A DNA stretch of 64,000 bases from UBA1181 sp963631545 (GTDB lineage: Bacteria > Bacteroidota > Bacteroidia > Bacteroidales > Paludibacteraceae), in assembly GCA_963631545.1 (NCBI GenBank), contig CAVGRN010000005.1, forward strand, positions 1 to 64,000, written 5' to 3'. The notes under the pieces are model-generated. The model was given only the letters and a program-made list of their open reading frames with translations. It had not been told where the DNA came from and made no database searches. A program made the position numbers and the translations under genes. Every line of letters starts with the position of its first letter. Within the stretch, counting starts at the first letter, position 1. Below are positions 7,723 to 16,930 of this stretch, piece after piece.

Positions 7723-9659
7723 AATTGTAAGCATTTATTGATGGCATTGAGGATGCCGTCTTCGTCCATACCATACAGTTTGTACAATTCCTGTTGTGTG
7801 CCGTGTGTTGCGAACAGGTCTGGCAACCCCACTCGCACTATTTTCACATCGCTGATTCCGTTGTCTGCTAAAAACTCCAACACGGCGGAACCGAATCCTC
7901 CCTGCTTCACGCCATCTTCCACGGTTACGATTTTTTTGAATCGTGCGGCTATCTCGCAAAGCAAATCTCCGTCCAATGGTTTTAGAAACATCATATTATA
8001 GTGTGCCACGGAGATACCGTTCTCTTGGGCTTTTGCCACGGCTTTTCTCACTGCATAGCCCAACGGGCCAAGAGAAAGAACGGCGATATCGCTTCCATCG
8101 GACACCTGATATCCTCTGCCGATACTTATTTCTTTAAACGGAAGATGCCAATCAAGCAGTACGCCTTTCCCACGAGGGTACCGAATCAGAAACGGACCGT
8201 GTCCGGGCTGAGAGGCGGTGTACATTAGGTTGCGGAGTTCCACAACGTTCATCGGCGATGCGATGGTGAGGTTTGGTACACAGCGAAACGCTGCCAAGTC
8301 GAACGCTCCGTGGTGTGTTGCGCCATCTGCCCCGACTAAGCCAGCACGGTCTATGCATAGCACCATATCGAGATTTTGAAGTGCCACATCGTGTATCACG
8401 TTATCGTATGCTCTTTGCAGAAATGAAGAGTAGATGTTGCAAAACGGCATCATACCCATCTTCGCTAATCCTGCGGAGAAAGTTACGGCATGCCCTTCGG
8501 CTATTCCTACATCGTAGACCCTGTCCGGCATCTCTTGCATCATAAATGACATAGAGCAGCCCGACGGCATAGCAGGTGTCACGCCAACGATTTTTTCGTT
8601 TATTCTTGCCAAATCCAGAAGAGTATGGCCGAACACATCTTGAAAGAGTGGAGGGGTGTCCTTGGTAATGGGCGGAATCACACGTTTGCCGGTTTCCTTG
8701 TCGAACACGCCTGGCGCATGCCATTCGGCGGCAGAGAGTTCCGCAGGTTTATAGCCCTTTCCTTTGATAGTCTTTATATGGAGGACTTTCGGTCCTTTGT
8801 AATTTTTTATCTCTTTGAATATCTTAACCAACTGCAGCACATCATGGCCATCGACGGGGCCGAAGTAACGTATGTTCAATCCTTCAAAAATGTTGTGCTG
8901 ATTGGTCAGTGCGGCTTTGAGTGAGTTGTTTCGGCGGATGTAATCTGCCTTGTTCTTCTCGTTCACCCAACCCATTTTTTGCAGAATTTGCGAGAGTTTG
9001 TACCGCCATCGGTTGTAAACCTTTGATGTGGTGAGTTTTACAAGATATTCGCTCATTCCGCCCACAGGCTTGTCAATCGCCATGTGGTTGTCGTTTAACA
9101 CCACTAATAGGTTGTTTTTGTAAAACGCGGTGTTGTTTAGTCCCTCAAAAGCCAGTCCGCCAGCGATTGATGCGTCGCCAATCACAGCCACGGTGTGCGT
9201 TTCTTTTTTTCCGAGATGTTCCGCTGCGATGTCCATACCCAATCCGGCTGAGATGGAGTTGGATGCGTGTCCGGCGATGAAGGCGTCGCACGGACTTTCG
9301 GCAGGAGAAGGAAAACCCGACAAGCCGCCGAATTTGCGATTTGTGCTGAATTGTGCCTTCCGTCCGGTAAGGATTTTATGTCCGTAAGCCTGATGACCTA
9401 CGTCCCACAATATATTGTCGGTTGGCACATCGTACACATAGTGAAGGGCTACGGTCAGCTCCACAACGCCAAGACTTGCACCGAGGTGGCCTGGGTTGTG
9501 GGACAATTCCTCGATGATGAACTGCCGCAGCTCGTCGCAGAAACGGGGCAAGTCCTCTTCTCTGAGCGTTTTCAGGTCGGCTGGCGAATCAACTTTTTTC
9601 AGTAGATCCCCCATTATGTATGATGTCGAATTATCCTTATCTTCCATTTCGTTTTTCAT
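7719..9659 (-). CDS. dxs: 1-deoxy-D-xylulose-5-phosphate synthase
   Basis: A 646-residue thiamine diphosphate enzyme of full family length. It condenses pyruvate with glyceraldehyde 3-phosphate, the first step of the MEP isoprenoid pathway. The N-terminal part has DVGHQAYGHKILTGR and the cofactor motif GDASIAGGLAFEGLNN. The pyrimidine-binding part has DRAGLVGADGATHHG. The C-terminal transketolase-like domain ends with VEDGVKQGGFGSAV. The upstream residues MKNEMEDKDNSTSY are not conserved family sequence, and the ATG at residue 5 is an alternative start. ispD, from the same pathway, is about 43 kb away at 52353. Confidence 0.97.
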   Translation of the reverse strand: MKNEMEDKDNSTSYIMGDLLKKVDSPADLKTLREEDLPRFCDELRQFIIEELSHNPGHLGASLGVVELTVALHYVYDVPTDNILWDVGHQAYGHKILTGRKAQFSTNRKFGGLSGFPSPAESPCDAFIAGHASNSISAGLGMDIAAEHLGKKETHTVAVIGDASIAGGLAFEGLNNTAFYKNNLLVVLNDNHMAIDKPVGGMSEYLVKLTTSKVYNRWRYKLSQILQKMGWVNEKNKADYIRRNNSLKAALTNQHNIFEGLNIRYFGPVDGHDVLQLVKIFKEIKNYKGPKVLHIKTIKGKGYKPAELSAAEWHAPGVFDKETGKRVIPPITKDTPPLFQDVFGHTLLDLARINEKIVGVTPAMPSGCSMSFMMQEMPDRVYDVGIAEGHAVTFSAGLAKMGMMPFCNIYSSFLQRAYDNVIHDVALQNLDMVLCIDRAGLVGADGATHHGAFDLAAFRCVPNLTIASPMNVVELRNLMYTASQPGHGPFLIRYPRGKGVLLDWHLPFKEISIGRGYQVSDGSDIAVLSLGPLGYAVRKAVAKAQENGISVAHYNMMFLKPLDGDLLCEIAARFKKIVTVEDGVKQGGFGSAVLEFLADNGISDVKIVRVGLPDLFATHGTQQELYKLYGMDEDGILNAINKCLQL

Positions 9660-9682
9660 CCAATTGGAATTTCATCATAAAA

Positions 9683-9718
9683 TGAACTCACGAATATACA
9701 AATTACTCGTGAGATTCA
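9683..9718 (-). terminator. Hairpin between the MBOAT gene and dxs
   Basis: TGAACTCACGA and TCGTGAGATTCA form an imperfect stem of about eleven pairs around a loop of roughly 13 bases. On the minus strand it is followed by ATTTTATGATG, a weak T tract. It lies just past the MBOAT stop at 9733 and could partly separate that operon from dxs. Confidence 0.45.
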
Positions 9719-9732
9719 TCTTCACCTTTGCA

Positions 9733-11586
9733 TCAGAACTGGAAATAGATGAATTTTTGAAGGTCTGCCGTGATGAATTGATAGATCACAAATACAAACG
9801 CTGCTACGCTGACCGCCATCACTGGAAGCGGAAGTTTAGCGAATGCTATTCGGTATCTTCGTTTGAAATTATCAGGTAACCAGTGGATTATCATTCCAAG
9901 CACGATTAGGGCGAATACATTGATGTAGCCTAAGGTGATTTGTGGAATCAGCGAGCAGTCCCACGTTCCGCCAATCTGTGCGACCATATTTTTTGCGGTG
10001 TCCCACGCTTTCTCGTTGGCTTCTGCGGGATTGAGGTTGGAGCCGGCGCGGAAGAAGAGCCTCGTCCAGGTGATGAAGACGAATGTTTGGAATACCGCCC
10101 AACACATTTCCACCCATTTCATTTCCGATTTTCCACCTATTATGTTATAAATGAGTCGGACGAATGTCCCGATGAAGATGATGCCTGCCCAAACCGTCGC
10201 AATGTTCCACACTGGTGCCGGGAAGAGGTAGGCAACGGCGGCGCATACCAATGTTATGGCTGCTATTACCGCTGTGCGCACATACACGTCCCAGTCTTTC
10301 CAAAAGCGATAGACAATCATTCCGATGCCGTTCAGACCTCCCCATATCATAAAGTTCCAACTTGCCCCGTGCCACAGACCTCCGAGTAGCATAGTGTTCA
10401 ACCTGTTCATATTTGATGTGAGGTTTTTCTTTTTCTCGGGGAATTTGTAGCAGTTGATTGTTACGATGGCTGCGATGGCAAGGAGTATGATTGCCACCCA
10501 AATGCTACCCGAAAGTATGGTTCCCACCAATGCGATGGTCAATATGCATGCGTATGTCCCGAAAGATGCGGTGCGGTTTCCACCGAGAGGAATGTAAAGG
10601 TAGTCTTGCAGCCACTTCGAGAGGGAGATGTGCCAACGTTTCCAGAACCCACCGGGGTTGGTGGCTTTGTAGGGCGAGTTGAAGTTGGTGGGCAGATAGA
10701 AGCCCATAAGCATTGCCACACCGATGGCTATGTCGGTATAGCCTGAGAAGTCGGCGTATACTTGGAGCGAATAGCCGAACAGTGCCACCAAATTTTCAAA
10801 TCCGGTGAACATCGTTGGGTTTTCAAACACGCGGTCTACGAAATTGACAGCGATATAGTCGCTTAAAATGATTTTCTTCGCCATTCCGTTTAGAATCCAG
10901 AACATAGCAATGCCGAACTGTCGCCGAGAAAGGAAGTATTTTTTTGTGATCTGAGGGAGGAACTCGCTCGCACGCACAATAGGCCCCGCCACCAACGAAG
11001 GGAAGAAGGTAACATAGAATCCGAAGTCAAAAATATTGCTCACGGGTTCGACGCGCTTTCTGAATATGTCCATTAAGTAACTGATACACTGGAATGTGTA
11101 GAACGAGATACCGACGGGAAGAAGAATCTGGTCGACGGAGAACGCTGGTCTGCCTGCGATTTCGTTGCCCACCCAGGCGAAGGCGTTAAACACTTCGATA
11201 TTTGTCCCGAATAGATTGTTCACCATATCGGCGAAGAAATAAGCATATTTGAAATAGCAGAGTGTGAGCAGGTTGACAAGCAATCCGAACACTAACCAGC
11301 GTAGTTTGCCTCCGTCGGTCTTGCACTGGAAGATTTTCGCTCCGGTGAAATAGTTGAACAGCGTTGAGAACACAAGTATGAGGGTGAACCATCCACTCGT
11401 TTTATAGTAGAAAAAGACACTGACGAGGAATAGGAACGCATTGCGAAGCAACACTTTGTTGTGTAGCAGACTGAACGCTGCGAACACAAAGATGAAGAAT
11501 ATCCAAAAGTAGTGCTGCGTGAAGAGCAGTGGCGACTGCGGGTCGAACGCAAATGTGTCTTTTAAGAAATTTAGTAGTATTTCCAT
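9733..11586 (-). CDS. MBOAT family O-acyltransferase (AlgI/DltB-like)
   Basis: A 617-residue multi-pass membrane protein of the membrane-bound O-acyltransferase family. Landmarks are FFPSLVAGPIVRASEFLPQ, FADFSGYTDIAIG-type sequence, NFNSPYKATNPGGFWKRWHISLS, and the catalytic histidine in LLGGLWHGASWNF. AlgI-type enzymes move an acyl group across the membrane onto exopolysaccharide or wall polymers with help from a periplasmic SGNH protein. Two SGNH genes lie directly upstream (3-base gap to the nearer), which fits this two-component arrangement. The polymer modified is unknown. It is the last gene of the capA-SGNH-SGNH-MBOAT operon. Confidence 0.93.
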   Translation of the reverse strand: MEILLNFLKDTFAFDPQSPLLFTQHYFWIFFIFVFAAFSLLHNKVLLRNAFLFLVSVFFYYKTSGWFTLILVFSTLFNYFTGAKIFQCKTDGGKLRWLVFGLLVNLLTLCYFKYAYFFADMVNNLFGTNIEVFNAFAWVGNEIAGRPAFSVDQILLPVGISFYTFQCISYLMDIFRKRVEPVSNIFDFGFYVTFFPSLVAGPIVRASEFLPQITKKYFLSRRQFGIAMFWILNGMAKKIILSDYIAVNFVDRVFENPTMFTGFENLVALFGYSLQVYADFSGYTDIAIGVAMLMGFYLPTNFNSPYKATNPGGFWKRWHISLSKWLQDYLYIPLGGNRTASFGTYACILTIALVGTILSGSIWVAIILLAIAAIVTINCYKFPEKKKNLTSNMNRLNTMLLGGLWHGASWNFMIWGGLNGIGMIVYRFWKDWDVYVRTAVIAAITLVCAAVAYLFPAPVWNIATVWAGIIFIGTFVRLIYNIIGGKSEMKWVEMCWAVFQTFVFITWTRLFFRAGSNLNPAEANEKAWDTAKNMVAQIGGTWDCSLIPQITLGYINVFALIVLGMIIHWLPDNFKRRYRIAFAKLPLPVMAVSVAAFVFVIYQFITADLQKFIYFQF

Positions 11587-11588
11587 TC

Positions 11589-12854
11589 TTATCTTTCTAA
11601 GTATGAGGTTATTAGCGCATTGTAAAATGTGCTACCAATAAGTTTGTATCCTTTTTTTGTAAAATGAATTTTATCTTTTTGCGCGAGTCCTGCTTTTTCC
11701 CATAGGCGCATAGACTCTAATCCTCCCATCCACCCGAAGAGGTCCCAATAGCCACCATTGTATTTTTGGGCAAGCGTGTAGAAAGCGTGTTCTACCGTCA
11801 ATCCGTTGCGATTCACCACGTAGCGCGTTTTCCGGTTGCGGCGTGTTTTTCGGAATGAGTCGTTGTTGGTTATGAAAACGTAAAAGCACTCGGGATTTAC
11901 TCGGTTGAATTTTTGAATGAGGGTGTCGTAGTTTGCGATAAACTGCTGCTCAGAGAAGTTTACAGGTACGGCGTCGTTGATTCCGATGGCGAACACCACC
12001 ATATCGGGCTTGATTAACTGAATGTCTCGCTCAAAATTCTCGCAAGAGAGGTAGGACGGAACAGCCGCCCCATTTACGCCTATTGAGTGGTAGACGATCC
12101 CGTCGTTGTCATTTTCCGCCACGAAACCGCAAAGGTTGAAGCGGTGCGGAATGGAGTCCGCTTGTACGATTCTCAGTTGGAAAGAGTCTATCGGACTTTT
12201 GAATTCGTAGATAAAAGACGCTGTTTCTTCTTCTTGGATGGGGAAACGGAAAGACTCGTCTTCTTCCACCAAAATTGGCACGCTGAGAGAATCTCCATAT
12301 CCTAACAGACGGAGTCGAGTGAAATCCCAACGATTGGTTGAGTCAATGTCTAAATTAACTTTTATTTCTGCTTGCGGATCTTCTGTCGTCAGGGCGATGC
12401 CCGTCATTCCGATTTTTGACAGTCGTTCTTTTTTTAGATTCCGTGAAGCGATCCATTCGCCCTTTGAGCGAACTTTGAAGTTGGACGGGTTGTTAGTCTT
12501 CGCAGCCTGAAAGGGGAAGAACACGCCTCTCGCAGGTTTCAAATCTCCATTGATGGAGTCTAAATGGCAACGCACAGTGTGCGAAATGACGTCTGCCTGT
12601 ACATGCGACCCCCCGATGTGGAGAATGTTTATTTTGCCTTCACCACAAAGCAGTATGGAATCTATCTTACTGAAAAATAGGTCTCTACGTGCCGCATCTT
12701 TTCCTGGGAACTGCATAAAACGCAGCGAATCGACAACAAACGGCGGCACTTCCAATCCACGTACGAGTAGGTTTTCCACCCCGTAGGCTGGCTTTACGGA
12801 TGCGTATAGTGCAATCAATGTTGTTATACGCAACCATAATGCAGTTTGCCGCAT
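11589..12854 (-). CDS. SGNH/GDSL-like hydrolase, GGS variant
   Basis: A 421-residue exported protein when started at the ATG at 12854, which puts the signal peptide (MRQTALWLRITTLIALYAS) first; the longer reading from 12881 would overlap the upstream gene and add nine residues. Block I reads HIGGSHVQAD with Ser83, so the usual GDS is GGS. The GIND block is present (FAIGINDAV), and the C-terminal DKIHF supplies the Asp394/His397 pair. It probably transfers or removes acetyl groups in the periplasm together with the MBOAT protein three bases downstream. Transferase versus esterase cannot be decided from sequence. Confidence 0.85.
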   Translation of the reverse strand: MRQTALWLRITTLIALYASVKPAYGVENLLVRGLEVPPFVVDSLRFMQFPGKDAARRDLFFSKIDSILLCGEGKINILHIGGSHVQADVISHTVRCHLDSINGDLKPARGVFFPFQAAKTNNPSNFKVRSKGEWIASRNLKKERLSKIGMTGIALTTEDPQAEIKVNLDIDSTNRWDFTRLRLLGYGDSLSVPILVEEDESFRFPIQEEETASFIYEFKSPIDSFQLRIVQADSIPHRFNLCGFVAENDNDGIVYHSIGVNGAAVPSYLSCENFERDIQLIKPDMVVFAIGINDAVPVNFSEQQFIANYDTLIQKFNRVNPECFYVFITNNDSFRKTRRNRKTRYVVNRNGLTVEHAFYTLAQKYNGGYWDLFGWMGGLESMRLWEKAGLAQKDKIHFTKKGYKLIGSTFYNALITSYLER

Positions 12855-12862
12855 TATACCGC

Positions 12863-14344
12863 TTATTCCACGCCGCTCCATTTGGTATTCCTCTTCAAAA
12901 AGTGGTAATAATCGTAGGCGTTGAAGAATGACTGAACGAATACATCAGCAATTTTTTCCGCACCTTGCTCGGTAAAGTGGATGTAATCTGATGCCGCCCA
13001 GGCCGGCTGGTGCTCCACCCATTTCAGCATAGAGTTGTGTCCGCCCATTACCTCGTACATATTCCAGAACATTGCATTGTTTTCTATGGCGGCTTCTTTC
13101 ATCGCTTCAATGGTTGTTTCCAAGAACGGATAGGTCTGCATTTCGCCTGCCACCCTGGTTGACATATCAGCTGGTCCAATCAGCAGTATTTTTGCTTCTG
13201 GATACGTTTTATGCAGATAATCAATTTGCCGGATGATGTTTTTCTTGTAGTATTCTACGCCCTTGTCTGAATTCAGGTAGGGAGTAGCGTTTCCTCCAAA
13301 TTCCATGATGATCAGTCCTGTATTAATTGCTTTCATAGAGGAGGATAGGATGTGTTGTGAAATCTTTGTGAAGAATGTTCCCGATGAGCCTCGCAATGGT
13401 ATATTGTCTACGAACACGCCGCTCGGACTTTCCAATGAAACTCCGTAAATCTCGGCTTTTCCGGACAGGTTCAATGAAACTTTTGAAGTGAATTCTCCTA
13501 ATTTCCAAGTAATGACAGACAATTCTGGCTGGAAGTCCGAAATGGTTTGTGTAGAGTCTTTCCCATTATAAGATAGGGTGGCAGAGAAATCCTCGCTTGT
13601 GTTGCCCACTAAGAGCGTTATTTTTGAGAATTTTTTTGTGTGAGGGAATGTTTTTTTCCAGTTCCTTGAGGCAAAGTTGAGGCGCACCTTGCCGTTGAGC
13701 TGAGCCATTTGTGCCAACACGCCATAGCGGTCGTGCGAAAGTTTTTTGCGCAGGTTGCCATCTGCGATGTAGCGTGGCAAACTGTCGGAGGCTGACTGGC
13801 TGACGGAGATGGAAGGTATAGGTTGGATAGCCGGTGCTAAACCAACGCCCCAACCGCCGAATTTCTCCTGAAATCGTTCCCGAATGTAGCCGGAAATTCT
13901 GTCTTGCTCAATCTGCGAATCTCCGTAGTGGAGTATGTGTATAGACTCTTTACCTTGTGCGCATTCATCAAGCAAATCGAAGAGGGGGAAGAGCGTTGAG
14001 ATATCCTCGTTCGGACATTCTATTCTTGCCACCGTCTTGTAAATCAAATTCTTGTAAGATTTGAGTGTGTCGACATAGGCTAAGGAGTCTCGCACCTCCG
14101 CAGCCAACATTTCCTGGCGGATAGAGTCTTGTTGTATTTGCAACTTCATCTCTTCTTCAGCCTTGCGAAGTTTCTCGTCGGCAGTTTCTTTGTCTTGACT
14201 CTTCTTGGTCATAGCCTCCGTCAGCGTTGGGAAACGCAGCACTTTGCCGCACACTTCAATTCCGCCTTCTGGGAAAAATAGGCAGATGCCCACAATGAGG
14301 GCGAGGACGGAGCATAGAAATATTAATGTCTGGTACGCTTTCAT
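12863..14344 (-). CDS. SGNH/GDSL-like hydrolase with N-terminal membrane anchor and coiled coil
   Basis: A 493-residue protein with one N-terminal membrane segment (about 5-25) and a charged helical stretch likely to form a coiled coil (about 45-100, rich in K, E and Q). The SGNH core follows: HYGDSQIEQDRIS with Ser143, EFGGNATP as the Gly/Asn block, and DYIHFTEQGA with Asp453 and His456. Here the GDS motif is canonical, unlike the next gene. Anchoring on the periplasmic face fits partnership with the MBOAT acyltransferase two genes downstream. It starts 24 bases after capA and ends 8 bases before the next SGNH gene. Confidence 0.87.
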   Translation of the reverse strand: MKAYQTLIFLCSVLALIVGICLFFPEGGIEVCGKVLRFPTLTEAMTKKSQDKETADEKLRKAEEEMKLQIQQDSIRQEMLAAEVRDSLAYVDTLKSYKNLIYKTVARIECPNEDISTLFPLFDLLDECAQGKESIHILHYGDSQIEQDRISGYIRERFQEKFGGWGVGLAPAIQPIPSISVSQSASDSLPRYIADGNLRKKLSHDRYGVLAQMAQLNGKVRLNFASRNWKKTFPHTKKFSKITLLVGNTSEDFSATLSYNGKDSTQTISDFQPELSVITWKLGEFTSKVSLNLSGKAEIYGVSLESPSGVFVDNIPLRGSSGTFFTKISQHILSSSMKAINTGLIIMEFGGNATPYLNSDKGVEYYKKNIIRQIDYLHKTYPEAKILLIGPADMSTRVAGEMQTYPFLETTIEAMKEAAIENNAMFWNMYEVMGGHNSMLKWVEHQPAWAASDYIHFTEQGAEKIADVFVQSFFNAYDYYHFLKRNTKWSGVE

Positions 14345-14367
14345 ACTACCTTGGTATGATTTCTGTT

Positions 14368-15606
14368 TTATTTATTGTTTCTTGGAAGCACAATGCCGTC
14401 ATCACCGATAGTGGGTGCATTGTCATAGATGTCTTCCTGGGTGAGTTTCTGTATCAGTTTCAAGACTCGCTTGTCTGGGTCGATGTGAGGGCCTTTGTTG
14501 GGCGGTTTAATCTGATAGGTAGAGATGATTTCTGCGGAAAGCACGTTTCCCGACTTCGCATCGATTTTAGCCCGTATGATTGGTGCCAGTCCGTTCTCCG
14601 CCTTAATGTTAATATTGCTGTAGGTGGCGAAGTTACCCATACTGTAAGCGATGAATTTGCCATTGTATATTTCCACCGCGCGAGTAACGTGAGGACCGTG
14701 TCCCAATACCAGGTCTGCGCCGGCATCCACCACTGTGTGTGCGAATTCGTATACGTTCCCGCGGTTTTGTCCTAAGAATGTTTCGCTTTTCCGTGTTACG
14801 TGTTGGTGCGAACGCCCTTCCGCACCACCGTGGAAGGAGACAATGACGATGTCGCATTTTTCTTTCTTTTTCAAATCTTCCACGATCTGCTGTGCATTGT
14901 CGAGGTCTGTGATTTGGACGGTGCCTCGGTTGGGTGCAAATGCGCAGAATCCGTATTTCACGCCATCTTTCTCAAAAACGGTGTACGGGTGGGAGGTGAA
15001 GCCTGCCCAGTGTAGATTGTTATCGTCCAAAACTTTTGCGGTGTTGTTTTTCCCGGCTTCGCCGAAGTCGCCAGAGTGGTTGTTTGCCACACTGAGAAGG
15101 TTGAATCCCGCATCTATAAAGCAATTGACAAAAGATGATGGCATACCGAACGTGAAGCAAGTGGTGGAATTGGTGCAGTTTTTTGCACCGACTTTCGTGT
15201 CAGAGAATGCTCCTTCGAGGTTGCAGAACACAATGTCGCCATCAGCCAAGTAGGGCTTAACTTCTTGCAAAAGGGGTGAACAATCGCCTTCGGGAGGAAG
15301 ATAAGAGTTGTTGGGTACGATGCTGCCCAGCATAATGTCGCCCACGGCCACGACCAACAATGTGTCTTTCCTGTTTCGAACATCGTCGGGTTTGGGTAGT
15401 GAATTTGACAGGGTGAGATTTCTAATGCTATCGATTGATACAACTCCAATTGCATTTTGTATCGTTTCTTGTTTCAGCGTATCGGCAGGGGCGGGTTGCG
15501 CATTGTTGGTTGGCTCGCTGACTTGCTTTCCTCGTGCTGCGTTAACAGGCATAGATATTTGTATGAACAATACTAATGAGCAAAGGACACTCAAAAATCG
15601 GAACAT
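14368..15606 (-). CDS. CapA family protein (PGA_cap metallophosphatase-like)
   Basis: A 412-residue exported protein with a signal peptide (about residues 1-23, ending VNAARG). The CapA/PGA_cap domain runs from about 83 to 360: VVAVGDIMLGS, GDIVFCNLEGAFSD, SVANNHSGDFG, VIVSFHGGAEG and DLVLGHGPHVTRAVE with GKFIAYSMGNF. These motifs are those of the calcineurin-like metallophosphatase fold. CapA of Bacillus takes part in poly-gamma-glutamate capsule export, but CapB and CapC homologues are not visible here. Being first in an operon with two SGNH proteins and an MBOAT acyltransferase, it more likely serves a modified surface polymer. That link is an inference from gene order. Confidence 0.88.
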   Translation of the reverse strand: MFRFLSVLCSLVLFIQISMPVNAARGKQVSEPTNNAQPAPADTLKQETIQNAIGVVSIDSIRNLTLSNSLPKPDDVRNRKDTLLVVAVGDIMLGSIVPNNSYLPPEGDCSPLLQEVKPYLADGDIVFCNLEGAFSDTKVGAKNCTNSTTCFTFGMPSSFVNCFIDAGFNLLSVANNHSGDFGEAGKNNTAKVLDDNNLHWAGFTSHPYTVFEKDGVKYGFCAFAPNRGTVQITDLDNAQQIVEDLKKKEKCDIVIVSFHGGAEGRSHQHVTRKSETFLGQNRGNVYEFAHTVVDAGADLVLGHGPHVTRAVEIYNGKFIAYSMGNFATYSNINIKAENGLAPIIRAKIDAKSGNVLSAEIISTYQIKPPNKGPHIDPDKRVLKLIQKLTQEDIYDNAPTIGDDGIVLPRNNK

Positions 15607-15633
15607 TTTGTCAGATTATTTATGAATTTTTAG

Positions 15634-15641
15634 CAAAATTA
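15634..15641 (-). promoter_or_regulatory. Promoter -7 box for the capA operon
   Basis: TAATTTTG on the minus strand, 28 bases before the capA ATG. It lies in the 77-base gap after the M16 peptidase gene, so the capA operon need not depend on read-through. Confidence 0.6.
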
Positions 15642-15683
15642 TAAAAACGTGGGGAAAAGCACAACCAAAGTATTTAAACCTTA

Positions 15684-16928
15684 TTAACATATCTTGTTTG
15701 TGTATACCAATTCGGAGATGTGGTTTTCTGCAAAGACGTCGGCAGCCACTTCCACAAGTAGATTCGCATCCACATTGTCTAATTGAAGGCGGATGTCGTC
15801 CATTGTTTCAAACGAGTTGAAATAGAGGTAACTTTTCGCAACGGAGAGAATCAGGTTCTCTCGGTTTTCTTGAGAGATGGCGAGTTGTCCTAACAACTGT
15901 TTTTTGTATCGGTCTAACTGTGTCTTAGACAGCGGATTGGTGTAGAATCGTTTTAATTCTGAGCGCACGAGGTCGGTGCATCGTTCGCGGTTTTTCTCGT
16001 CGGTGCCATAGTAGACGGAGAAGATACCGCAGTCGGAATAGGCGGTGTAGGCCGACTCCACATTGTATGCCATGCCATTTTTCTCGCGTAGGAGGAGGTT
16101 GAGCCGGCTGTTCATGGAGGGTCCGCCTAAAATGTTGTTGAGTAGGCAGAGGGGCAGTCTACGGTCGTCCGAGAGGTCGTAGCCCCGGCTGCCTATCATC
16201 ACATGCGCCTGCGAGGTATGTTTCCTTTCAACTTGATTGAAAGTCTTGTGCGTTTTGTCAATGCGAGCAACTGGCGCACTGTATGATTTCTCCACTTCGC
16301 CGAAATATTTCATAGCGAGGTGTTCAACTTTTTTGAAAGGAATTTTCCCTAATGAGAAGAAGAGTATTTTGTCGGTGTTATATGTGCGGCGCACGAATTT
16401 GACGGCATCCTGTGTTTTGTATTTTTTCAGTTTTTTTGCTTCGCCTAAGATGTTGCGCCCTAATGGCGTTCCGGCGAATAGTAGAGCCTCGAAATCGTCA
16501 TAGATTAATTCGGATGGGGTGTCGCGGTAAGAGTGTATCTCATCGATGATGACGTCCACCTCCTTGTCTATTTCTTTTTGTGGAAATGTGGCGTGGAAGA
16601 CGATGTCGGAGCATAGTTCTACCGCTCGTTCAAAGTCTTCGCAAAGAATGTTGGCGTAGACGAAGGTTTCCTCTTTGGTTGTGTAGGCGTTCAGCTCGCC
16701 CCCCAACGAGTCTAACCGGTTGAGTATGTGCCACGCCTTGCGCTTGGTCGTCCCTTTGAAAAGGGTATGTTCGATGAAGTGTGCCATGCCCGACTCAGAC
16801 TCCAACTCATCGCGTGTGCCGACATTAATGGCGAATCCGCAGTAGGCTACGGGCGAATCATCGTGGATATGCACCATACGAATGCCGTTGGGCAGAACAT
16901 TGAAGTGTATGTCTGACGATAAATCCAT
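15684..16928 (-). CDS. M16 family zinc peptidase (insulinase/processing peptidase-like)
   Basis: A 414-residue protein of the M16B type. The inverted zinc motif HFIEH (MAHFIEHTLFKGT) is near the N-terminus, and the distal Glu is in the EETFVYANILCEDFERAVEL region. A second M16 C-terminal domain follows. No signal peptide is seen, so it is probably cytoplasmic. I chose the ATG at 16928: it starts three bases after the upstream DUF3109 stop and begins with MDLSSDIHFNVLPNG, where family similarity starts. The longer reading from 16973 would add 15 residues rich in Arg and overlap DUF3109. It is the second gene of a two-gene operon. Confidence 0.92.
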   Translation of the reverse strand: MDLSSDIHFNVLPNGIRMVHIHDDSPVAYCGFAINVGTRDELESESGMAHFIEHTLFKGTTKRKAWHILNRLDSLGGELNAYTTKEETFVYANILCEDFERAVELCSDIVFHATFPQKEIDKEVDVIIDEIHSYRDTPSELIYDDFEALLFAGTPLGRNILGEAKKLKKYKTQDAVKFVRRTYNTDKILFFSLGKIPFKKVEHLAMKYFGEVEKSYSAPVARIDKTHKTFNQVERKHTSQAHVMIGSRGYDLSDDRRLPLCLLNNILGGPSMNSRLNLLLREKNGMAYNVESAYTAYSDCGIFSVYYGTDEKNRERCTDLVRSELKRFYTNPLSKTQLDRYKKQLLGQLAISQENRENLILSVAKSYLYFNSFETMDDIRLQLDNVDANLLVEVAADVFAENHISELVYTNKIC

Positions 16929-16930
16929 AA

